A stretch of 64,000 nt of DNA, taken from Eudorina sp. 2006-703-Eu-15. Lineage: Eukaryota; Chlorophyta; Chlorophyceae; Chlamydomonadales; Volvocaceae. Under the pieces are notes generated by a model. The model saw nothing but the letters and a program-made list of their open reading frames with translations. It made no database searches and was not told the origin of the DNA. The position numbers were made by a program, and so were the translations under genes. Below, piece after piece: positions 1 through 11,157 of this stretch. The stretch covers positions 620,001 to 684,000 of the forward strand of contig BDSI01000001.1 of the NCBI GenBank assembly GCA_003117195.1. The letters are read 5' to 3'. Positions within the stretch are counted from its first letter, which is position 1. Every line of letters starts with the position of its first letter.

Positions 1-635
1 GCGGGTTGCGAGAGGAGCCGCGGGATGATCCAGCACGGGAGGGGAGGGGGCGGCGCACACAAGATACAACTGGTTAGCAACTTCGCACGCGACCCATCGT
101 AAGCAAGTGCATGTACGACAAGGTCGCGCGGTTAGGATGGACGACTAGGCCACACCGCCGGGCCGCAGCGGGACCCAGATCAGACCAGGGCAGGGTAGGA
201 GACCGGGCCAACCCGGCAAGCCACCAAAGCCGAGAGCAGACCCAGAAGCCCCGGGGAAGATGGCATCGAAGCAGGAAAGCCCGCCCGCCACCGCTTTCCC
301 AGCCGACGAAGCTTTTCAACTCGGCCACGGTCTGCTGCAGCGCGATAAGGCCCAAACCCGCTGCGCGGACACCAGCACGAAACGGCCGCCATCGCCACCT
401 CCACCGCAGCCCTGCCCCATGCATCCTGACGGCCCGGGTCGCCGCCTGCACTGAATCGTTGGACGGCTAGGCACGAAACGCTCTCGCGCCGGGTCAATCC
501 AAGGCACGGAGGCATGGGCCCAGGGGGAGTCGGGTCGTGCCATGTCATGGAGAGAGGGACGAGAGGACGGCCCCAAGCCCCCGGCGGCCCCGGGATCAGC
601 TGCAGCAGGCCAGGCGTGCCACGGACCCATATGGG
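1..635. other. 5' flank without recognisable gene
   Basis: GC-rich sequence with open frames on both strands but no conserved protein stretch, splice-consistent exon chain or RNA fold that I can recognise. It runs directly into the minisatellite. Confidence 0.4.
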
Positions 636-1189
636 AGCCCGTCTGCCCGACACCCCCCCGTCACGAAAGCCCGTCTGCCCGACACCCCCCAGTCACGAAA
701 GCCCGTCTGCCCGACACCCCCCAGTCACGAAAGCCCGTCTGCCCGACACCCCCCAGTCACGAAAGCCCGTCTGCCCGACACCCCCCCGTCACGAAAGCCC
801 GTCTGCCCGACACCCCCCGGTCACGAAAGTCCGTCTGCCCGACACCTCCCAGTCACGAAAGCCCGTCTGCCCGACACCTCCCAGTCACGAATGCCCGTCT
901 GCCCGACACCCCCCAGTCACGAAAGCCCGTCTGCCCGACACCCCCCAGTCACGAAAGCCCGTCTGCCCGACACCCCCCCGTCACGAAAGCCCGTCTGCCC
1001 GACACCCCCCGGTCACGAAAGTCCGTCTGCCCGACACCTCCCAGTCACGAAAGCCCGTCTGCCCGACACCCCCAGTCACGAAAGCCCGTCTGCCCGACAC
1101 CCCCAGTCACCAAAGCCCGTCTGCCCGACACCCCCCAGTCACGAAAGCCCGTCTGCCCGACACCCCCCAGTCACGAAAGCCCGTGTTGC
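636..1189 (+). repeat. 32-bp minisatellite, 17 copies
   Basis: Seventeen head-to-tail copies of a 32-bp unit containing GTCTGCCCGACAC and AGTCACGAAAG. Variant bases show a higher-order structure: the variant order in units 3-7 recurs in units 9-13, so a block of six units was duplicated. Because 32 is not a multiple of three and the unit has no stop in any forward frame, all three forward frames stay open for over 250 codons. Those frames are by-products of the repeat, not genes. Confidence 0.95.
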
Positions 1190-1439
1190 GCATCCTCACC
1201 CCCAGGTATTCCCAACCCAGGGTCCTGGGGCCACCCAATTCCGACAGGGTGCGGCCGGCAGTTGCCAACGCGCAATGTTAGTCAACAGCGCCGCTGGTCC
1301 GAAACGGCGGATGCCGAACGCGGGGGAGACGGTGGATATAAAGATGCGCAGGAAAAAATCTTCTTGAACATGCCGAGAGACTTACAGGCCGGCCCCGCTT
1401 GATCGAGATGGGTTGTGCGTGTAAGAGACGGTGGCGGTG

Positions 1440-1963
1440 CTAAGCATGTCGACTGTACGTGTCCTGCCCCCCCGCCTGTGCTTCAAACTTCATCCGCGAC
1501 AGCCGCGCCATCCCGCCACGTCCCCGCAACTCACGCAGCAAAGCAAACCAAGACGCAGTTACCTGGTCGTCGTGGTCGACACTTGCTGAGCATGGTGGCC
1601 ACAGAAGCACACCGTCCGCCCGAACATCTACGCCCTCAGCAGCTTCATCAACGAGGCAGGCGCTGCGAGCGAGTTCAAAGTGTTGAGCAAATTAGGAGGA
1701 ACTTTCTAAGCCAGGCACGCCACCGCCACGCCCGACTGTTTCCATCAGCTGTATTGCCGTTTGTACCTGTGAACCGCACGTGTGCACTCCTCAATAGTGT
1801 CGGCGCTGCTTTCATCAATATCGGTCGACAGCTCCAGGGTAATTGCAAACTCCAAATGACAAGATATCAACAGAACGGCTGTACCCAACACAACCAGCGC
1901 CCGACTCCATGTTGCAATAGCTGGACAATCTGCAGTTCTAGCTGCACACATGAAAGGTACCAT
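1440..1963 (-). CDS. Small putative secreted/membrane protein, 110 aa
   Basis: Not recognised. Model of three exons: 1963-1767, 1662-1563 and 1475-1440, with GT-AG borders and matching phases (2, then 0). The N-terminus begins MVPFMCAARTADC and has a hydrophobic stretch at about residues 22-35 (RALVVLGTAVLLISC), which could be a signal peptide or single membrane anchor. An acidic region with STDIDESSADTIEEC follows, then a short tail rich in Asp and Cys. Support is only the splice agreement and the plausible leader. Codon use is less GC-biased than in the nearby LRR gene. It could be chance in AT-richer intergenic DNA. Confidence 0.35.
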
Positions 1964-2771
1964 AGGCCTTATCCACGCTAAGGCTAAACAGACCCCGCCG
2001 GGTCCATGTCAAGCGGGATCGCTGTTCTTTGCAGAAGGAACCTCGATAATTTTCATAGCTGGTGACAAAGTAATAACATGGTGCCCGTATCCACTTGATA
2101 CACATCACACATACTCATTCTCAATTTTGGTTGGCGAAGCAAAGCAATACATTCGAATAATATATTGGTTACAAAATGCTTTTGTAACGTAAGACTAAAC
2201 ACTAGTATTGCGACTGCAGCGGACAATCACGACAAGCCTCATCACTCCGACAAGTCGCAACGCGATCATCAGTTCTCCGGTTATCAACCGGTCAGTCGAC
2301 GCTCTGGTGACACACACAATGCAGCAATATGCTGATAAACATCACAGACTTGGCGACTGTGTGCCTGTATCAACAACCTCAGTGCACACCGGCCGCGCAC
2401 TGCCGACGCCGCTGGGCAGGATTACCTGATGCTGTTGTTGGGTTTAGCTATACGTACTTGAGGGATTCATCTCGACAGTTCCTTACATTATGCAGCCAAG
2501 GGCTTTTCCCGTTAGTACGAACATAGTCTTGGTACATCTACGGATTTACTTTGGGGCCTCGTATGACAAAAGCCCACCACGCCGGGAGCTCAGCCGCAGG
2601 TGACACCGAGTATTTGTGACACAATTTACACAATACAGTCTTCGCACCCGTTATATCAAGGCCTTCAAAGATTACAAAACCTCCTTACCAGCGCCAGGCG
2701 GAAGATCTCGCTCCTGGTCTCACTCTCGTGACATCACGATCGTAAAGGGTCATCTTAGCCGGTAGGGGTTC
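1964..2771. other. AT-richer intergenic stretch
   Basis: Clearly lower GC than the rest of the window, with only short open frames and no recognisable protein or RNA. It ends at the left terminal inverted repeat of the element at 2772. Confidence 0.4.
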
Positions 2772-3906
2772 GTCCACAAATGGTGTGGACGATGCACTTC
2801 CACAACGGTTGTGGAACATCCTCCGTCTGAAGTTATCTGTGCTTCTAATTTACATTTATTTTACTACAACTTGAATTACATGACCTAATCAGACGTCCGC
2901 CATAAATTAAAGTTCTAGGACGATCATATTCCTACCTACCCGGCCATGCCAACCATTGTTATACCGTGCTTTGACGTAGGCCTAACAAAGAGACGTCATC
3001 GAAATAACTAATAATTGTAAAGGAAATATCAACTTGTCAAAACCTTCGGGTTAGCTGTGAAATGCCACCAGTCATCGCCGTGCCTGATCGGATTGACATT
3101 CTGGCCAGGCCCAGTGGTCTCCATAGCCATACCACAGGCCTGGTGTGGCGGGTTGGGTGATAGGGCTCGGCGGCGGTGCGTCGTGGGACCGGGTTCCATC
3201 CGAACAGGGGGGCATGGTAGCAGGCTGGGGCGAGCGATGTATCGCCCTGCCTGATCGGATTGACATTCTGGCCAGGCCCAGTGGTCTCCATAGCCATACC
3301 ACAGGCCTGGTGTGGCGGGTTGGGTGATAGGGCTCGGCGGCGATGCGTCGTGGGGCCGGGTTCCATCCGAACAGGGGGGCATGGTAGCAGGCTGGGGCGC
3401 GGGATGTCTCGTTTGATATTTTGGCATGGTACGTCGCGCATGGTTGACTTCCAAGGTAATATAGTGTTCTGCCTGAAAGGTAGATCGTTTCTGATCGTTT
3501 TATGCGAGCAAAATGGAACGAAGCCAGTCCAGGCAACATTCTCTCGATCATTCCCGTCGGAAAGCTCGAATATATTCTCCTTCAATGCTCCAATACATTA
3601 CGGCTGCGACGACCTCTGTCTGTTTTGACAATTTCACGGACCAATTTGCCGACAAATGCCTTCACCATCAACCGGTGCAGCAGCAGTAGCAACAAATTGT
3701 AGATGACATTTTAACAAAAAAAGTTTTACAGAGGATTGGTTGGGGTGCGACGGTGTGGACAGCTGCTAGGGCATAGGCAGCCGAAACGGCGAAATGATTT
3801 AAATATGGGACAAACATTGTATTGACTCGTTGAATTGTAAAGGACTTCGGCGCTGGACTTCTTCCCCAACCGTTGTGGAAGTGCATCTTCCACACCATGT
3901 GTTGAC
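2772..3906. mobile_element. Non-autonomous inverted-repeat DNA element (MITE-like)
   Basis: Two imperfect terminal inverted repeats of about 45 bp bound the element: 2772-2816 and 3862-3906. Both contain ATGGTGTGGA, GATGCACTTCCACAACGG and a GTTGtGG/GTTGgGG end when read inward. The interior is AT-rich except for a GC-rich 167-bp tandem duplication at 3076-3410. No transposase-like frame is present, so it would need enzymes supplied in trans. I could not see an unambiguous target-site duplication. A 16-bp perfect palindrome (GTTGACGTACGTCAAC, 3901-3916) spans the right border. Confidence 0.65.
3076..3410. repeat. 167-bp tandem duplication inside the MITE-like element
   Basis: Two nearly identical copies, about 3076-3242 and 3243-3410, both beginning near GCCTGATCGGATTGACATTC and ending near AGCAGGCTGGGGCG. 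Only a few substitutions separate them, so the duplication is recent. It explains the several overlapping antisense frames here. Confidence 0.9.
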
Positions 3907-3960
3907 GTACGTCAACTGGGTGAGCTCCAAGGATCGTCAGTTGAAACGTATTACGTCATC

Positions 3961-4224
3961 GTGTTCGCATTCATGCCCCAAACCCCAGCTGGCCATCCCG
4001 AGACATGCCAAAGTTGTGGTCGTAGTCACAAGGAACGCAAATGCCCCATGCTTGGGCTGATTGTGAAAGGTGCCCAGGACTGCGATCGGTCGATGTGTCA
4101 CGAATCATGGGCTTGTCATACAAAGAAATTAGAAGTTTCAGGATTTCAAGTTTGGGAAGATTTGGTATCTCAATCCGATGGATCCTGCCGCAAATCCGTT
4201 GTGCGGGAACACGGGGAAATCTAA
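3961..4224 (+). CDS. Cys-rich open frame with a zinc-knuckle-like cluster (uncertain)
   Basis: A short frame starting MFAFMPQTPAGHP contains CQSCGRSHKERKCP, a C-x2-C-x3-H-x4-C pattern like the zinc knuckles of some retroelement Gag proteins, followed by further Cys/His residues (CDRSMCHESWACH). It lies just outside the right end of the MITE-like element. No reverse transcriptase or integrase signature is nearby, so it may be a decayed transposon remnant or chance. Confidence 0.2.
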   Translation: MFAFMPQTPAGHPETCQSCGRSHKERKCPMLGLIVKGAQDCDRSMCHESWACHTKKLEVSGFQVWEDLVSQSDGSCRKSVVREHGEI

Positions 4225-5829
4225 TCAAGTCACGGTGCGGAAACCCGAAACATATGCCCACTTATCAGAGACCGACTTTCAGCAGATCCCCACCCTGCAT
4301 TGTGAAGGACTTCTCAACACAGGTGTGAGGCGGTTTCCGATACGGTAACCTCTCAACGGCGGGCATAACCACCCTGACGTGCTCCACCAACCTCATATGA
4401 AGGTGCGGGCCGCTACCTAAGGACTGTACGCTCGGCGGCACAGACAGCAGGGCGCAGCAGACTCTGTGGCCCGTCAGATGCGGAGCTCGCGAAGCTGCTG
4501 TGCCCCTCTGTGCCCGGCCGACGCGTTCAGCGCAAACCCGTTTGTTTTAGGTGTTCTACCGTATCGCGCCGTGAACTGCACACGACCTGCTGCGCGCGTA
4601 CGGCATGCAGCAACTCCGAAACCAGTTTGCCTTTTATTACCCTGACAAGACCCAGATCAACCTGGACCCCGGCGGGTCGTCGGTGACAGCCTACGCCGCA
4701 CTCGGAGAAAGGTTTCGTATTATTAATGGTGCTACAGTGGACCCCGTGGGTCGTCAGGTGACAGCCATAGCTTCCTCATAGCTTCCTCATAGCTTCCTCA
4801 CCACACACTGCAGAAACGAAACCGCGCAACCGCGCGCACCGAACAGGTTTTGTATGCGGGCAGCTGAAGAGCAACACCCGAGACAGGAAAGCCGGGTCGG
4901 GCCACCGAGTTCACATGCGTGACGCCGTGAGAAACAACGGACGGGTAGGTTGCTTGTCTGGTAGCGCTGGCTCGGGGGCAAGCCGGGGTACGCGTATGGT
5001 ACTCGCTCCCTGGTACTTTGCCACGTGGTACTCGGGGGAGGGGTAGCGAGCACCTATCTAGGTGGTGCGGTTCTAGATGAACCAGGCGGCAGTGGTCCCG
5101 TTGAAACCTTTCGGCGGTTGTCTGATGCGACAATCATTGCTTCGGGCAACCAACCTGCCAGAATGCAGAGGGCAGCCACATTCGCTCGAACCTGCCACAT
5201 ATGCAGCAAAGCACTCCGGGGATAAATGCGAATGGAGGTGGCACGGATTTGTCCTTGCGGGTTACGAACGGACTGCTGAAAGCAACCCCTCACGTAGACG
5301 CACCGGCACAGGATAGATGATGGATGGCCGTCGGGCAGCTGAGCGGGTGGGCGGGACAGCTGAGGTCGAACCATCAACCGGCGAATTATGTAGCCGCGGC
5401 ACGGACATGCAATCTGCACCGCTGTGGCGATTCATCTAACACATTAGCATAAGGTGTGCTTGGGTGACCTGAAGCACCCTCAACGGAAGATCTGCTCTGT
5501 GCGTCTCTGCCCATCCGCACCGTCCCGGGCACACGGGCACTCCGCAGCAGCCGCGTGCAGCCCGGTGTCTGAACGCGCCGCCGTCGCCTTTACGCTGACA
5601 CCTTTTAATTTACGGTGAGCTGCGGACACCTTTTGACGGCTGACTGCCTGACTGACACGGAATAATAGCTGCCAAGTTACCCGTCGTTCGGCAAGCGTCA
5701 ACGGACTCGGTATCCTGCACGCAGCACTGACGTCTGCGCCGAGTCATCCACCCTGCTCCGCGGACACCGCCCAGCTGTTCCATCCATCCAGCGGGGTTCC
5801 ATCCAGCGGGGTTCCATCCACCTTGTAGC
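4225..5829. other. Intergenic region with short tandem repeats
   Basis: No supported gene. It holds three copies of an 11-bp unit (ATAGCTTCCTC) at 4768-4800, and about two and a half copies of a CCATCCAGCGGGGTT unit at 5786-5820, just upstream of the LRR gene start at 5830. The promoter of that gene should lie here, but no clear TATA box is visible. Confidence 0.4.
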
Positions 5830-8800
5830 ATGGGGCTGTTCAAGGGCAACCTCATCCGGGCGTCCTCGGCGGCTGCAGTCCTGGTTTTGCTCGCCTCGGC
5901 CTGCTGCGTGTTCAACCGCCGCTCCTTGGCCTTCGCAAGAACGCTGGAACGCGATGGCAAGCCGCCGTGCGGAGCGATACCCGCCCCTAGATGCTACCCA
6001 GATGCTGCCGCGCTGCCTCAATGGCCCACACTACGCGAGGGACAGGGGAACCCGCACTGCACACGGGGGGAGGGGAGAATGGCTGGGTTTCTTGTGGCTA
6101 GGGGAGCAGCATGACACTGGTTGCCTGTTTTGGCATGCACGGTTGCTTAGGGCACTGTCGTACTGCCGTGACCCATGGGTCGGTGCACAGGCTTGAAGTA
6201 TCGTATCTCTAGCCGTGCGGGGAAATGCACGTTAGCCTGCAGTAATCTTTGTTTGTTTGTTTGTTTGTTATCTTTGTGATTGATTCTAGGGTTAGGAGAA
6301 TCCCACGATGGGATCATCGGCTCTATCCCGGGAGCCCCCAGCGGCACTGCGCCCAGCGACAACGCTAATGAAGAAGCAAGCCCGCAACGCAATGCCGCAG
6401 AACAGGAGATTGATCAGACCCGTCAGCGTACCCACCCAAACACGCAGAGGTCTCACCGGGGGCAACACTGCCCAAGGGGCCGCCTCTGAGGCCCTCGAAA
6501 GTCGAAACCCATGCCCCGGGCGTGCCGCCCGCACATGCGCTCCCTGGAGTCCCCTGAAACCTGCAGCCTCCGCCCCCTCCCCCCGCGCTCTGCCCACTGT
6601 CGCTCCGCCCTGCATCGTCACCCCCCCCCTTCGTGTCTCTTGAACATTGTCTGCCACAGTTTTTGCGCTGATCGCTTTCTACATGGAGGTCAAGGACCGT
6701 GATCCCGAGTGGCGCGGCGCCATGGACAAGTGGCCGGTCCACACGTGCAACATCACCGGCCAGTGCGCCATCGACCCCTGCGGTACGGCCAACCCTTGGG
6801 AAGCCCCCGCCCCCGCCTCCGCCTGGGGGAATTGAATAGAGTGGGTGGGAAGGGATCTCGCCACGGTATTGACGAGACGGGCTCGGGGACCTTGGGACTG
6901 AGAACCTGCGACGGTTCTTCGGTTGTCGTGTACGGCATATGACGGGGGGGGCGAGGCCAAATCATCAGGGCCGGGGGAAATGTTAGCTCGCGGATGAGGG
7001 TGCTAGCTGCAAGCGCCGCAAGGCGGTGCGGCTGCTGCGCGTGCAGTGCTGTCCAGGATCCCCCCGCTGCTGCCCGGCCGCCGCCACAGGAGGCTTGGTC
7101 AGATATGCCCGACATGACCAGCGTACGCCTGTGCGCGCCCCTGTTTCTCTCGGTTGTTTCTTCAGGATTTGAGTTCGAGGAGGACCGGAAGGACTGGGAG
7201 GGCGTGTCGTGCCGCTACCAGGTGCGGCGCCGCCATACAATGTACGGAACTTGTCTTATCGCCACGCGCGCGCGCGCGCGAGGAGCCACCGTGGAGGCCC
7301 CCTGGGTCGCAACCCAACGTAGTGCGGGCGCGCACGCGGCTCCAAGGCAGCAGTGGTTCACCACACTCGGTTCGGGCGGGTTTGTCTCGTGCACCGGGGA
7401 ACCCACGGTGCGGGGCGCTTGCCTGTGCGGTGGATGGATGTACGGTATGTGGGAGAATCCAGGGGAATCAAAGTTACAGCCCGTTGCCGCCCAGAAACCC
7501 TCCCTTCAACATGATAGGGGCTCGGCAGGCGCAATCACAAAAGCTAGGAACAGAGATACCCCTGCGTCCATACGGGCGTTAAGAGACCTTCAGGCTCGGC
7601 AGGCTTCACGCTGGGAGAGAAGCAACCACGGTATTCCAACCGGTAGCGGCCCCCGCCCCTGCCCCTGCCCCTGGTCCACCGGGATGGACACCCACCAGTG
7701 GAAGTGGGACAAGAGCATCCCGCGCGTGGTCACCAACATCCATCTGCCCAAGCGCGGACTCACGGGCGCCATTCCGGGGTGAGATGGGGGACCGAGCTTG
7801 GGGCGGGGTCACGGGCGGGGTCCCCCAAGGGCCTCCAGCCCCCAAGGTCGGGGAGGGGCCTCTAGCGGCCCACGGAGGGCAGTCATGGAGAGATGGAGGC
7901 ACCAGCACGGCCCGTTAGCGCCAGAACCGTTAAGAAATGGGAACCGATAGTCGCGATGGGGGGGATCCGCTGTGACATTCATCATCAGGGCGTTGGAAGT
8001 CCGCGCACAATATGCGGCGGGGCGGGGAGTTATGCTAGGGTTATACCAAGAAGCAACATTGGGGCATTTCGTGTAGGCGATGTAAGAGACGGCACGCCGT
8101 CCGTGCCTGCAGCTGAGATCCCCAACCCCCACCGAACACCCTGCGAGGAACATCCAACACGCCGTCGTTGTGCCCCCGTGTCGTCGTACCGCCGTGCCCG
8201 TGTCGCCGTACCGCCATGCCCGCCACATGCAGGGCCTTCCTGCTGTTCGACAACATCACGGAAATCGATATGGTGAGTGTGTGGCGCCGGGATGGGTTGC
8301 GCATGGCAAGTGTGGCGGGGTGGTTGGAATGCATGTCCAACCGAACCCAGATGTGGTGGGATGGGGTATGGCAGCTGCGGGAAGCCGACGGCGGGACGCC
8401 ACCTTGCGATGCGCACTCGCGGCCCCGCCGAAAAAGGGGTCGTTGGAGAGGAGGGCCCGAACTGTTCTTCTTCAGCAGAGGAGAAACAGGACGAAGCAGT
8501 CAAGATGCCTTTGTGCAGTTATGTCTACAGCCCCGCGCACAGCCCCGGGCTTCTTTCTCGTGTAAGTGGCGACGCCACTTTGACCGTTTTGACGGTTTTG
8601 ACCGTTGCATCCCCAAACTCTTATCACGCAGGACACGAACAAGCTGACCGGCACCCTTCCCCGCGAGTTCGGTTGCCTCCGAAACCTGATCGAGATCGAC
8701 CTCAGCAACAACCAACTGTACGGCACAATCCCGCAGGAGTGGAACCTGCTGAACGGGTGCGTCCAGGGTGGTCGGTGTGGGTGAGCAGTTGGTGACGTCT

Positions 8801-9835
8801 CCTCCAGGGTGGGGGTTTGGGGGTTCGCCGGCGGGACTTGATCGACGAGTCCAAGGTTGGTTCGTGCGGGGCCCTGCGCAACTCGTTCCTGCCAGCCTGC
8901 CAGCCTTGTCGGCATGCCAGCCTGTCGGTCCATCACCTGCCAAGCGCGTGTGAACCTACTGGCTCCCTTCCTTCGGGGGCCTCGGCCCCTCCCCCCCCGT
9001 GTCCGGGCTACCGTACTCTCCCTTCATATTCCCCGTGTCCTCCCAAGGCTGGTGGAGATGGAGCTGGACGGCAACCGCGGCCTGACCGGCTGCGTGCCCA
9101 ACGAGTGCCCGCCCTTCAACCGGCTGTGCGGCACCTTCTTCGGGACACCCTGCCCCTCGTTCACCACCGACCGGCTGATCGGCACCGACATCCGGGGAAC
9201 ACGCGCGAGGTGGGTGGGTGGGGGCGTGCGTGGGTGGGTGGGGGCGTGGGTGGGGGTGTGCGTGGGTGGGGGCGTGGGTGGAGATCTCATGTGCGGTGTC
9301 AAAGGGCGTATTGTCGTGAGGCTCCGGGGAGGGGTGAGCGGATGGTGTGTGTAAATGAGTGGGTTTACACCTCAACTGGGCATAAACTTCATCACTTCCA
9401 CTTGCATGAGCACGTTGGCATGTTGAAAGTTTAAATGCATGGAATCCTCATTGTAATCATTATTGATGATTCGGTGGACCCCTCGTGTACCGTCGGGCGG
9501 GGAACTGAGACCTGTGTGGGTTTGCGGTGTTGTCGCCGCTTGGGTGCCGCAGCGGCCGGTGCTCCCCCTACCCGGGCGGCGACGCGGCGCTGGCGGCCGG
9601 GCTGCGCTGCCCCTTGCCCGCTGACTACTGGGACCTGATCACTCGCTTCTTCGTCAACCAACAACAGAAGCAACAGCAGCCGCTGCAGCCAGAGCAACAA
9701 CAGCCCCTACAGCCGCAGCCGCAGCAACAGCAGCCCCTACAGCCGCAGCCGCTGCAACAGCAGTCCCTACAGCCGCAGCCGCTGCAGGCTCAGTCGCAGC
9801 AGCTGATGCAGCAGACCACGCCGACCCTCAAGTAA
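5830..9835 (+). CDS. Leucine-rich-repeat protein with Gln/Pro-rich tail, about 331 aa
   Basis: Eight exons: 5830-5956, 6660-6782, 7166-7221, 7699-7778, 8233-8272, 8632-8756, 9048-9209, 9553-9835; all phases agree. Exon 1 gives a hydrophobic leader (ASSAAAVLVLLASACC), consistent with secretion or a membrane anchor. The next part has DWEGVSC, the W-x-G-V-x-C pattern seen in plant LRR N-terminal caps, then plant-type LRRs (GLTGAIP, KLTGTLPREFGCL, LSNNQLYGTIP). A Cys-rich cap follows (CVPNECPPFNRLC). The last exon ends in about 60 residues of Gln/Pro/Leu repeats. There is no kinase domain, so an extracellular binding or scaffold role is likely. Exon 1 joins exon 2 only through a GC-AG intron (G|GCAAG), so the N-terminus is the least certain part. 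Confidence 0.75.
9210..9285. repeat. GT/G-rich minisatellite in intron 7 of the LRR gene
   Basis: Imperfect tandem GTGGGTGGGGGCGTGCGTGG-type units starting at the splice donor. It may have grown from the donor sequence itself. Confidence 0.8.
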
Positions 9836-9932
9836 AGACTGTCTGACGTCTCTCAAAGCGGCGGCTCCGCAGCACGCGAGTCAGCAGCAGCGCCTGCGCC
9901 GCACACAGCTAATTACCTGCCCAGGCGCCCTC

Positions 9933-9937
9933 TGTAA
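9933..9937 (+). terminator. Poly(A) signal TGTAA of the LRR gene
   Basis: TGTAA lies 98 bp after the stop codon, the signal and distance typical of chlamydomonadalean genes. Confidence 0.6.
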
Positions 9938-11157
9938 TGCATTACCACTCACCTACCTAACGACCTCAGCTGCAGGTCAGGCGCCCTAGATGGCCCAGCA
10001 GGCAGAGCGCAGCGCCCCACCACGCCGTGCCGGGTCCTGCAGCTGTAGCACCAGAAATCACAGAGCGGGGTTCCGCACGACCAAGGGGGACGCCGTATGG
10101 AGGCCGTAGCGCCTTCGGACACCCGCGACATCATTCGCGACGGACCCGTCGAGTGGGCGACGAATACATTCTAGGTGATTCTAGGCATGCGGCGCACGGG
10201 GCATTATGTTATGCACTCGGCCAAAGACGGTACCGAACTTTCGTGAGCGCCTGGGCCCGGGGCGGGCCCGGCATGCGCCAGGCAGTCGCAATACGGCCCA
10301 GCGAGCGGGGCGGATGTCGGGCTGTGGGGGCCACGGGTAGTTGGTTGGCTCAGTTTGCGTGTTGGGGCCGCAGTTGCGCGAAGCGCGTGTGCGGACGACG
10401 TGCTCATATCCTTAGCAAGCGACATTTGACGACGTAGGTTGCCACGCGTGCTGGGACCAAGACCACCACCATCGCCACACACACACACACACAACCTTGG
10501 GGCCGCTGCGCTTCCAGAGGCGCGCCTCATTAGCGGCGCTGGTGCCAAACCTCCACACCTACCCAAATTTCCATTCCGGCGCGTGGCGACGTGGGCCCTG
10601 GACCCCGCACCCCGGCTTGGCTACGTGGGGTTCTCTCCTTGTGTAACAGCGACCGATGCCCGACTGCGGCTCCCTTCCTTGAGTTGAATGACAACACCCA
10701 CCTTTCCAGATCAGACACGCAGACTCAGACACGCGGACACAACACACAACCGATCGGCACGAAGGTCATGAGCTGCGCCCCGGTCATGGGCGCCCGCCGT
10801 TCGTCGTGTGTGTACACGGGCAAGGGCACATTCCGTGACGCCCGAGGGAGATGGAGGAGGAGCTGCACGTCGAAACGACATCCCCATCCACACGCCTGGG
10901 TTTGGGGCCCTCGCGGCGGCTCCCTCCCTATGACCGTACCCCAACCAGCAATCTGAAAACGTCAGCGCGCAGCAGCCAACGCGGCAGCAGCGGCAGACAG
11001 ACGGGGGAGCGAACCAAATCCGAGAACGGTCGTACATCGTCGACAGCTGCTTGCACCGGGGCCTCGACCCTGCGCCTCGACCTGCGGGTGCGTGCGTGTG
11101 TGTGTGCCCCGTTTGCTGCCAGGACCGCGAAGTGGCCACCAGGCCGCGCTACGATGC
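9938..11157. other. Intergenic region between two converging genes
   Basis: No protein-like frame could be supported. It holds a short CA run (10479-10493) and must contain the 3' UTR of CSN6. No TTACA (minus-strand TGTAA) was spotted close to the CSN6 stop. Confidence 0.4.

Noticed and set aside
514..1402. Three overlapping plus-strand frames of 255-286 codons with a Pro/Thr-rich repeat
   Set aside because: They are created by the 32-bp minisatellite, which has no stop in any forward frame. Proteins repeat because the DNA does.
3029..3585. Several antisense frames with repeated protein blocks
   Set aside because: Produced by the 167-bp tandem duplication inside the MITE-like element. No coding signature.
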